The translations under genes were made by a program, and so were the position numbers. The notes under the pieces were generated by a model. It ran no database searches. It saw nothing but the letters and a program-made list of their open reading frames with translations, and was not told the origin of the DNA. This document shows positions 1 to 8,400 of a stretch of 64,000 bases of DNA, one piece after another. This DNA comes from Bifidobacterium vansinderenii (GTDB lineage Bacteria; Actinomycetota; Actinomycetes; Actinomycetales; Bifidobacteriaceae): positions 160,500-224,499 of the forward strand of contig NZ_NEWD01000038.1 in the NCBI RefSeq assembly GCF_002234915.1, written 5' to 3'. Within the stretch, counting starts at the first letter, position 1, and each line of letters starts with the position of its first letter.

Positions 1-1787
1 ACTCCCCGTTCAAGAAGACCCGTAAGCGTTCCCCCACGGAATTGCGTGAGGTCGGCACGGTGGAGGCGAACGTCACCGGTACCCGCATCCGTTACTGGGC
101 GGATCCTGAGATCTTCAACAGCACGGCCAAGTTCAGCTACGATCAGCTGATCGACCGTGTGCGACAGACCAGTTTCCTGGTGCCGGGCCTGTCGATCACC
201 GTGGTCGACGAGAACGTGCCCGAAACGGGCGACGAATCCATCGACGATCTTCGTGAAACGGACGAGATGATGCTTCCGGACCGGGAGCAGAGCACGGAGG
301 CTGCCGTCGCCGAGCAGTCAGAGGCCGATCAGCCCGCAGACGAGGCGTCTTCCGAGGACGGCATTCCCGCCGCGGCGACTGTTGCGGAACGCGCCGGACA
401 TGCCCGTGTGGAGGAGTTCTGCCACACCGGCGGCGTGGTGGATTACGTTGACTTCCTGTCCAAGGGCGAGCCGGTGTGCGGCATCTGGCACATCTCCGGC
501 GAAGGCACCTACGAGGAGGAGACCCAGGTGGTGGGTCCCGGCGGTGACCTGCACGCCCAGATGGTGGAACGCACCTGCGGCGTGGACATCGCCCTGCGTT
601 GGACCAACAACTACGACACCACGATCCGCAGCTTCGTCAACGTGGTGGAGACGCCCGGCGGCGGCATGCACGTGGACGGCTTCCTCAACGCGGTAACCCG
701 CCAGGTTCGCAAGACTGTGGAGGCCAACGCACGCCGTCTCAAGGTGAACCTCAAGGATTCCGGCACCAAGATCGAGCGCGACGACGTGACCACCGGACTC
801 GTGGCCGTGGTCACCGTGCGCATCGCCGAACCACAGTTCCAGGGACAGACCAAGGATGTGCTCGGCACGGCACAGGTCAAGCCGATCGTCACCCGTCTCA
901 CCGACAAGCAGTTCGGCGAGATGATCACCGGCTCCAAGCGGGGATACAAGGAGCCATCCTCCCGTGTGCTGGAGAAGATCGTCGGCGAAATGCACGCCCG
1001 TATCCAGGCACGCAAGACCAAGGAGGTCACGCGGCGCAAGAACGCCCTCGAATCCGCATCCATGCCGTCCAAGCTGTCCGACTGCCAGCCCGGCAACGAC
1101 GACATCGCCGAACTGTTCATCGTGGAGGGTGACTCCGCGCTCGGCACCGCCAAGGCCGCCCGCAATTCCGGTTTTCAGGCGCTGCTGCCCATCCGCGGCA
1201 AGATCCTCAACGTGCAGAAGGCGTCGGTGTCCCAGATGCTGGCCAACAAGGAATGCGGTGCGATCATTCAGGTGGTCGGCGCCGGTTCGGGCGCCACGTT
1301 CGACATCTCCCAAGCTCGGTACAACAAGGTCATCATGATGACCGATGCCGATGTGGACGGCGCGCATATCCGCATCCTGCTGCTCACCCTGTTCTACCGG
1401 TACATGCGTCCGCTCATCGAGGCCGGTCACGTGTACGCCGCCGTGCCGCCGCTGCATCGCATCGCGTTGACAGGCAAGCGCAAGGGCGAATACATCTACA
1501 CGTATTCCGACGACGAACTGGCCTCCAGAGTAGCGCAGCTCAGGCGGGATCGCATCGGCTTCGACGAGGACATCCAGCGTTACAAGGGTCTGGGCGAGAT
1601 GGACGCCGACCAGCTGGCCGACACCACCATGGACCCGCGCACGCGCATGCTGCGTCGCATCCGCATGGAGGACGCCGCCCAGGCCGCGGACATCTTCGAT
1701 CTGCTCATGGGCGGCGAGGTGCCTCCGCGCAAGAAGTTCATCGTGGACAACGCCGACGACTTCGACAGGTCCAACATCGACGCCTGA
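1..1787 (+). CDS. parE: DNA topoisomerase IV subunit B, 3' part
   Basis: This is the C-terminal part of a type IIA topoisomerase ATPase subunit; the frame enters at base 3 and the N-terminal ATP-binding domain lies outside the window. With ParC it would decatenate replicated chromosomes. Visible are the end of the transducer domain and the TOPRIM domain: the EGDSA motif near base 1122, the metal-binding DADVDG near 1345, and QRYKGLGEM near 1576. ParE is preferred over GyrB because a ParC-like subunit lies 8 kb downstream on the other strand; the family alone does not settle it. An acidic, low-complexity insertion of roughly 60-75 residues (bases about 215-410, rich in E, D, A) interrupts the transducer region. 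The gene ends at TGA 1785-1787 and is followed by a large hairpin. Confidence 0.9.
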   Translation, partial: SPFKKTRKRSPTELREVGTVEANVTGTRIRYWADPEIFNSTAKFSYDQLIDRVRQTSFLVPGLSITVVDENVPETGDESIDDLRETDEMMLPDREQSTEAAVAEQSEADQPADEASSEDGIPAAATVAERAGHARVEEFCHTGGVVDYVDFLSKGEPVCGIWHISGEGTYEEETQVVGPGGDLHAQMVERTCGVDIALRWTNNYDTTIRSFVNVVETPGGGMHVDGFLNAVTRQVRKTVEANARRLKVNLKDSGTKIERDDVTTGLVAVVTVRIAEPQFQGQTKDVLGTAQVKPIVTRLTDKQFGEMITGSKRGYKEPSSRVLEKIVGEMHARIQARKTKEVTRRKNALESASMPSKLSDCQPGNDDIAELFIVEGDSALGTAKAARNSGFQALLPIRGKILNVQKASVSQMLANKECGAIIQVVGAGSGATFDISQARYNKVIMMTDADVDGAHIRILLLTLFYRYMRPLIEAGHVYAAVPPLHRIALTGKRKGEYIYTYSDDELASRVAQLRRDRIGFDEDIQRYKGLGEMDADQLADTTMDPRTRMLRRIRMEDAAQAADIFDLLMGGEVPPRKKFIVDNADDFDRSNIDA

Positions 1788-1810
1788 CGATTCGCGGCCA
1801 TGTCTTCGCC

Positions 1811-1880
1811 GGCCGATGCGCCATGCAAAAATGTGGATAACTTTCGAGTTGCTCCACTTATCCACATTTTCGCATCGGCC
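1811..1880. other. Large inverted repeat with two DnaA-box-like sequences
   Basis: The inner arms (1828-1840 and 1858-1870) are perfect 13-bp complements, and the outer arms GGCCGATGCG (1811-1820) and CGCATCGGCC (1871-1880) pair for another 10 bp, with a 7-base bulge on the left and a 17-base loop. Each inner arm contains TTATCCACA, the classical high-affinity DnaA box: 1858-1866 on the plus strand and 1832-1840 on the minus strand. It starts 23 bases after the parE stop, so it may be the parE terminator (no long T run), a DnaA-binding site, or both. Confidence 0.6.
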
Positions 1881-1974
1881 GGTGGCGGACGATTCGCCCG
1901 CGTGCCATAGTGTGCCTTGCACAGGCCTTCCGGAAGGTCCGGCAGGGGACAATGGTGCGCAAAGAAGGGTGATC

Positions 1975-3288
1975 ATGTCCACGAATTTCAACATGGATAC
2001 CACGGGCTTTCTGCAGACGATCAACAAGCTCGAGCGACGGTTCGACGAACTGACCTCGCGCGAATCGCAGCGCAGGGTATATGAGAACGACGGCGTCAAC
2101 CCCGAACCGCTCGACCACCGCCTGTACGTGCTGGCGCACGAGGTATTCACCAATACGGGATGGTCCATGGACCTGTTCTCGGCGGCCGCATGCTTCGACG
2201 TGACGCTGATGGATGAATGCCGCCGGTTCCTGCAGGGATCCGCATCGGTGGTGCGTCGGTACGGACTGCCGGTATGGCTGTACGATCTGATGAACGCGTC
2301 CACGCTCGCGGCCTACACGGGGGAACCGTCCGATCGCATGCCGAAATGCATCCGCATCCTTACACCGCGTGAGCTCGCCATCCGAGGCATGGCAAAAGGC
2401 CGAAAGCGCTATGGCTCCAAGAAACAGCGCAAAGAGGACGTCTGGCAGTTCGTCCGCGAGACCCATCGGCTCGGCGCGTTCACCATGCTCAAATGGGGTG
2501 AGCGCGAACCGAGGAGCCTGTCCATCGCCCGTATGATGCTCACCGATCCCGGCATCGGCATGAGCATGCTGCGTGACGACGCCGGCGTGGACGGCATGGG
2601 CGCGGTTCCCGACTACCGGTACCGTCGCGTGGTCGCCTACGAGGAGGATCTGATGGACCAGGTCGGGCGTTGGGATGACGATCACCGGAATGGCGCGGAG
2701 ACGGTGGACGGGAACGATGATCACGGATTCACCGCTGTCGGTGCGCGATATCTGCGTGACGGCGAACGGTTGGTCGAAGCATACGAACATCTGTGGAACA
2801 AGGAGACCCCGCGCTCGCGGGACGTGCTGCTGTCTGCCGGCAACCGCGACGACAATCGCCGGGACATGCCGCTGTGGCAGAATCCGGTGATGCTGCGCAA
2901 CCTTGCCATTTCGCTGCTGGGATCCGCATTGGCTTCCGACCTGATCGTGGGATTCGAGGATCGTGATCGCAGGATGTTCGACCGCGGTGTGGAGCAGCTG
3001 CGTGAGGCGATGACGATCGTGAAGGAAGACGGCTTTGCCATGATGCCGAAACTGCTGATCGACCGCTATGACCCTGGTGTGGAGTCGCTGCTGTACTGCA
3101 GCGAGGAGGAGTCCGAATCGAGGCAGCGTCTGTTCCGTGATCTGTGCGAGGGACTGGCCTGCGTGGTCCTGCACCGGGTGTCCGACGATGCTCGGTCCCG
3201 GCGGATGGCGATCGCGCTGATCGAATGCGAGACGGGAGCGTACGAGGAACTGGTGAGTGATTGCGATGAAGCCGCTTGTCAAAAGTAG
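1975..3288 (+). CDS. Conserved-looking hypothetical protein (437 aa)
   Basis: I do not recognise this protein. The start at ATG 1975 is chosen because AAGAAGG lies about 8 bases upstream; the open frame extends to 1816, but that would read through the large hairpin. The product is soluble, with no signal peptide or membrane segment, is rich in charged residues and Met, and is mainly helical by composition. A basic patch near residues 140-160 (KGRKRYGSKKQRKED) and an acidic stretch near 235-250 (WDDDHRNGAETVDGNDD) are the only obvious features. It stands alone between parE and the ribokinase. No function is offered. Confidence 0.7.
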   Translation: MSTNFNMDTTGFLQTINKLERRFDELTSRESQRRVYENDGVNPEPLDHRLYVLAHEVFTNTGWSMDLFSAAACFDVTLMDECRRFLQGSASVVRRYGLPVWLYDLMNASTLAAYTGEPSDRMPKCIRILTPRELAIRGMAKGRKRYGSKKQRKEDVWQFVRETHRLGAFTMLKWGEREPRSLSIARMMLTDPGIGMSMLRDDAGVDGMGAVPDYRYRRVVAYEEDLMDQVGRWDDDHRNGAETVDGNDDHGFTAVGARYLRDGERLVEAYEHLWNKETPRSRDVLLSAGNRDDNRRDMPLWQNPVMLRNLAISLLGSALASDLIVGFEDRDRRMFDRGVEQLREAMTIVKEDGFAMMPKLLIDRYDPGVESLLYCSEEESESRQRLFRDLCEGLACVVLHRVSDDARSRRMAIALIECETGAYEELVSDCDEAACQK

Positions 3289-3301
3289 TTTAACGTTTTA
3301 C
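3288..3301. promoter_or_regulatory. Candidate LacI-type operator before rbsK
   Basis: GTTTAACGTTTTAC is an imperfect palindrome centred on CG, the usual architecture of LacI-family operators; six of eight bases match between half-sites. It overlaps the stop codon of the preceding gene and lies about 100 bases upstream of the ribokinase, whose operon encodes a LacI-family regulator, so autoregulation is a reasonable inference. Confidence 0.35.
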
Positions 3302-3402
3302 CATATGAGAGGACAGTCTTTTTGCGAAGACGGTCAACCGACGTTGCAATGAAGACGAATGCGCCGAGAGCATGACCTCGGCCTCAACGAAGGAGTTGTC
3401 AT

Positions 3403-4392
3403 ATGACTGGAACGATCGATCGGGCCGAAGTGTTCTCTCTGCTCGAATCCTTTGCCTCGGCGGATGCGGGCATCGCCGTGGTGGGCTCGATGAACGCCGA
3501 CTACACCGTGACCACCGAGCGTCTTCCCCAGCCGGGCGAGACGGTGAACGCCGGACCGCTGCGGGTGCTGCCCGGCGGCAAATCAGGCAATCAGGCCGCG
3601 TCCGCGGCGAAGATCGGCGCCAAGGTGCGACTGCTCGGCGCCGTTGGACAGGACTCCAATGCCGAGTTCCTGCTCGGCGAGCTGAGGAAGGCCGGCGTTG
3701 ACGTGTCCGACGTGCTGCATGTTCCCGGTCCCAGTGGCACCACCGTCATCACCGTGGACTCGCACGGCGAGAACACGATCGTCTACTCGCCGGGATCCAA
3801 CGCGCAGGTGGACGTCGACTACATCCGCGACCACGCCTCCGTCATCACCAATGCCGCTGTGCTGGGATTGTGCCTGGAAAGCCCCCTGCCGGCGGTGATC
3901 GAAAGCGCGAAGATCGCTCACGAGGCCGGTGTCAAGGTGCTGGTCAACGACTCCCCGTTCATCCCGAAGCTGCCTGCCGAGCTGATCGCCAACTCCGACA
4001 TCCTGCTGGTCAACGAGCATGAGATGAGCCAGCTGCTGGGTCTGAGCGAGCCGGAGGACGGGGACTGGGACGGCGTCGATTGGACCGCGATCGCCTCGAC
4101 GCTGCACGATTTCGGATACGAACAGGCCGTGATCACGCTCGGCGGTGACGGCAGCGTGGTCGTCGACGGCGATCAGGTGGAACGCATCAGCCCGGTACGC
4201 GTGGACGCCGTTGACACCACGGGCTGTGGCGATTCGTTCATGGGCACCATTCTGGCCGGTCTGGCCGCGGGCCTGACCTTGGGACGTGCGGCGCAGGTCG
4301 CGTCCTATGTGTCTGCCTATGCGGCCACCGGCGCCGGCGCACAGGCCTCCTACGGCGACGTGCGTCAGATTCGCGAGCTGTTCGGCGCCTGA
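3403..4392 (+). CDS. rbsK: Ribokinase-type PfkB sugar kinase
   Basis: This 329-aa PfkB-family kinase would phosphorylate ribose to ribose 5-phosphate with ATP. The N-terminal substrate signature VVGSMNADY sits near residue 27, the GGK-x-x-NQA glycine motif near 58-65, and the catalytic DTTGCGDSF motif near 270-278 with the general-base Asp at 277. About 22 residues precede the usual family start. ATG 3403 follows AAGGAG at a normal distance. The LacI-family gene starts three bases after the stop, so the two form an operon. No ribose transporter or rbsD is adjacent, so the exact sugar is inferred from family similarity alone. Confidence 0.88.
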   Translation: MTGTIDRAEVFSLLESFASADAGIAVVGSMNADYTVTTERLPQPGETVNAGPLRVLPGGKSGNQAASAAKIGAKVRLLGAVGQDSNAEFLLGELRKAGVDVSDVLHVPGPSGTTVITVDSHGENTIVYSPGSNAQVDVDYIRDHASVITNAAVLGLCLESPLPAVIESAKIAHEAGVKVLVNDSPFIPKLPAELIANSDILLVNEHEMSQLLGLSEPEDGDWDGVDWTAIASTLHDFGYEQAVITLGGDGSVVVDGDQVERISPVRVDAVDTTGCGDSFMGTILAGLAAGLTLGRAAQVASYVSAYAATGAGAQASYGDVRQIRELFGA

Positions 4393-4395
4393 CCG

Positions 4396-5412
4396 ATGAG
4401 CAAACGAACGACGATCCGAGACGTCGCGGCTGCGGCGGGGGTGTCGGTCACGGCGGTATCGCTGGTGCTCAACAACCGCCCGTCGCGCGTCTCCGAGGAA
4501 CGCCGCAGAATCATCCTTGACGCGGCCGAGCGCCTACACTACGTGCCCAATCAGGTGGCGCGCACTCTGGTCACCCAACGGTCCATGCTGCTGGCCCTCA
4601 TCATGCCGGATGTTCAGAATCTGTTCTTCGCCGCGCTGGCGAAACGGATCGAAGACGAATGCCGGCAGGCCGGATACTCGCTGATCATCGCCAACACATC
4701 CGATTCCCGAATGGCGGAATCGGAGATTATCCGGCGGCTCTCCGCGCGAGGCGTCGACGGCATGTTCCTCATCGCGGCCGGGGAGTCCTGCGCGAACGTC
4801 GACGCCCTGCGATCGGACGTATCCGAATGCCGATGCCCGGTATTGTTCGTGGATCGCCTGATCGATCTCGACTGGTGCGATGGCGTGGGCATCGACAACC
4901 GGGCCGGGGGGCGAATGGCCGCACAGTTCCTGTTGGAATGCGGTCATCGACGTATCGCCTGCGTGTCCGGCGACACTCGCATCGGCAATGCCTACGAGCG
5001 CCGTGACGGCTTCCTGGAGGCGTTGCGCAACGCCATAGCAGAGGATCCCGTGGCCGTGGTGGAGGGCGACTACCGATTCGAGGGCGGCTATGACGCCGCT
5101 GACGCCGTGCTGGAATCAGGCGCCACTGCGGTGTTCTGCTGCAACGATCTGATGGCCATGGGACTGATGCAGCGCATGCACGAGCGTGGCCTTGCCGTTC
5201 CCGCCGATCTTTCGGTGATCGGTTACGACGGCATCGCCGAACGGTTCGGATTCGGCAATCCGCTGACCACGATCGGACAGAAGATCGGATGGCTCGCCCA
5301 TGAATCGGCGATGATCATGCTCGATCGCATCGATCATTCCGGTTCGGACGATTTCCGTCACGTCACGCTGCCGCCGGAACTGATCCGTCGCGGAACCGTA
5401 CGGATCATCTGA
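4396..5412 (+). CDS. LacI-family transcriptional regulator
   Basis: This 338-aa repressor-type regulator has an N-terminal LacI helix-turn-helix (TIRDVAAAAGVSVTAVSLVL, residues 5-24), the hinge helix region near 50-60, and a periplasmic-binding-protein-like effector domain ending in the usual IGYDGIAERF segment. It lies three bases after rbsK, so it probably controls ribose use and may bind the CG-centred palindrome at 3288-3301. The RbsR assignment is by position only. Length is normal for the family. Confidence 0.88.
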   Translation: MSKRTTIRDVAAAAGVSVTAVSLVLNNRPSRVSEERRRIILDAAERLHYVPNQVARTLVTQRSMLLALIMPDVQNLFFAALAKRIEDECRQAGYSLIIANTSDSRMAESEIIRRLSARGVDGMFLIAAGESCANVDALRSDVSECRCPVLFVDRLIDLDWCDGVGIDNRAGGRMAAQFLLECGHRRIACVSGDTRIGNAYERRDGFLEALRNAIAEDPVAVVEGDYRFEGGYDAADAVLESGATAVFCCNDLMAMGLMQRMHERGLAVPADLSVIGYDGIAERFGFGNPLTTIGQKIGWLAHESAMIMLDRIDHSGSDDFRHVTLPPELIRRGTVRII

Positions 5413-5470
5413 GTGCACGCCGTCCGTTGCCCGCCGGCGCATGTCGGCGCGGAAGGCAAAAATCGGAGGC

Positions 5471-8400
5471 ATGAACGACCCCACATGTCCGGACTGGCTC
5501 ACCCCTGAGACACGGGACTGGTTCACTCATGCCTTTGGCTCGCCGACCGTCGTGCAGCAACAGGCATGGAATGCCATCCACTCCGGTGACAACGTGCTGG
5601 TCACCGCGCCGACGGGATCGGGAAAGACCCTTGCCGCGTTTCTCTCCGCCATCGACACGTTGATTCGGCAGGAGAGCGAACCGGGAAACGCCGCGGTCGG
5701 TGCCTCATCGTCGGCCGCGTCACGCCGCGGCGTACGCATCCTCTACATCTCACCACTCAAGGCACTGGGCGCCGACGTGGCCAAGAACCTCCGCCGTCCA
5801 TTGGACGGTATTGCCGAACGTTTCGAACAGGCGCATGGTCGCGCGCCGCGGATCACCGTGGGCATGCGCAGCGGCGACTCCACCCCCAAGGAACGGCGAG
5901 CCATCGCATCCCATCCGCCTGACATCCTCGTCACCACGCCGGAATCCCTGTACCTGCTGCTCACCTCGAAGGCCAGACGCATCCTCACCACCGTGGACAC
6001 GGTGATCGTCGACGAGATCCACGCGCTGGCGGGCACCAAGCGCGGCGTCCACCTGACGCTCAGTCTGGAACGGCTCGTCCTGCTGGCGGGAGAATTCCAG
6101 CGCATCGGACTGAGCGCTACGGTACGACCGCTCGACACGGCGGCTGAATTCCTCGCCGGCGCACGCGACGTGTCCGTCATCGCCCCGCGGGATAGCCCGT
6201 CATTCGCATTGCGGATCATCAATCCCGCCGACGAGATGCGCGACATCACGGTTCCGTCAATGTCGGGCGACGATGATGATCACGGATCGATATGGCCTAG
6301 GGTCGAACGGTCCATTCTCAACGACATCCTTGCCCACCGCACCACGCTCGTATTCGTCAACTCAAGAGGACTGTGCGAAAAGCTCACGGCCAGACTTAAC
6401 GACCTGTACGCCGAACGAATCCACGGCCTCCAACCGCTGCGCTATCGCAACCGCGACCATTACGATGCCGTGGCGGGATCCAGTACCATGCTGGTGCATG
6501 GCCATGCGCCGGACGACATCATCGCCATGGCCCACCACGGATCCGTCTCCAAGGAACGACGACACCAGGTGGAGGCCGATCTCAAGGCCGGACTCCTCAA
6601 ATGCGTGGTGGCCACCAGCAGCCTCGAGCTCGGCATCGACATGGGAACGGTCGACCTGGTCATCCAAATATCCCCGCCGTTCTCCGTATCCAGCGCACTC
6701 CAGCGTGCGGGACGCGCCGACCACCGGGTCAACGGCATCTCGCACGCATGGTTCTACCCGCTCACCCGAGAGCAGATCCTCATCACCGCAGCCACCGCCG
6801 AGGCCATGCGGGACGGACACATCGAATCGCTGACCATACCCGCCAATCCGTTGGACGTCCTCGCGCAGCAGACCGTGGCTGCGGCCGCCATGGGACAGCT
6901 CGACCACGACGACTGGTACCGGGTCGTCCGTCGGGCCGCCCCATACCGTCATTTGGACGAGAACGCCTACGACGCGACAATCGGCATGATGTCGGGCCAG
7001 TACAGCGGCGAGGAATTCTCCGTCTTCCGCCCCGCACTCGTCTGGGACCGGCGCACCGGCGCCATCAGCGCCAGACCGGGGGCGCAACGCCTCGCCGTCA
7101 CATGCGGCGGCACCATCCCCGACAGGGGAACCTACAGCGTGGTCCTCGCCGACGAATCCGCCGGCAGAGGGGCCAAACGCGTCGGCGAACTCGACGAGGA
7201 AATGGTCTACGAATCCCGCATCGGCGACGTGATCACCCTAGGCACCTCCACCTGGCGCATCCGGGAAATCACTCACGACCGTGTCATCGTCACCCCCGCC
7301 CCTGGGCAGACCGCACGACTGCCGTTCTGGCACGGAGACGGGCCGGGGCGAGACGCCGACAGCGGCGAAACCATAGGACGCGTCACCCGTGAACTGACCG
7401 CCGGGCTCGACCATGACAGCCGATTCGTCGGCCCCATACTCCGTCGACTCCGCAACGATGGACTCGACGAACAGGGAATCGACGAACTCTCCCATCTGCT
7501 CGCCGAACAGCAGGCCGCCACCGGACGCATCCCCGACGACCGCACACTCGTCATCGAGCGATGCCAGGACGAGGACGGCGACTGGCGGGTGATCATCCAT
7601 TCGCCATACGGGCGGAGAATCCACGAACCATGGGCCATGGGCATCGATATGCGGCTCAGGGAGCAATACGGATACGAAGGCCAGACCATGGCCGCCGACG
7701 ACGGCATCGTGCTGCGCGTGCCGGACACCAGCGAGGCATTGCCATGGAAAAGCCTGATCGTCTTCGAACCGGACGAGCTTGAGCAAAACGTTCGACGGCA
7801 CATCGCCGAAACGGCCCTGTTCGCCGCACGATTCCGGGAAAACGCCGCACGATCGCTGTTCATGCCGCGCATGAACCCCACGCGACGCGTGCCCCTATGG
7901 CAGCAGCGGCTGCGAGCCGCACAGCTGCAGACCGCGGCCTCGGCCATACCCGGGTTCCCCCTCATCCTCGAAACCGCGCGCGAATGTCTGCAGGACGTCT
8001 ACGACATGGCCGCGCTCCGTCGCATGATGACCGCGCTCGCGAACGGTCGCATCGCCGTGGCAAGCGCGCAGACCATTACCCCGTCGCCGTTCGCCCGGTC
8101 GCTGCTGTTCGGCTACACCGGCGCCTACATGTACCAGTACGACGTGCCGCAAGCCGAACGTGCCGCCGCCACGCTTGCCTTGGATCCCGAGCTACTCGCG
8201 GGACTGCTGGGCGATGACGGTGCGGAGACGAGTCTGCCGCTTGACGCACAGGTGATCGAACGGACCGAGGCCGAGCTGCAGTGTCTGGCCGATGACCGGC
8301 GCAAACACGGCATGGAAGGAGTCGCCGATCTGCTGCGTCTTCTGGGCCCGCTTTCCGTGAACGACATCGCCGCGAGACTGCGGGACGGACAGTCGGCGGG

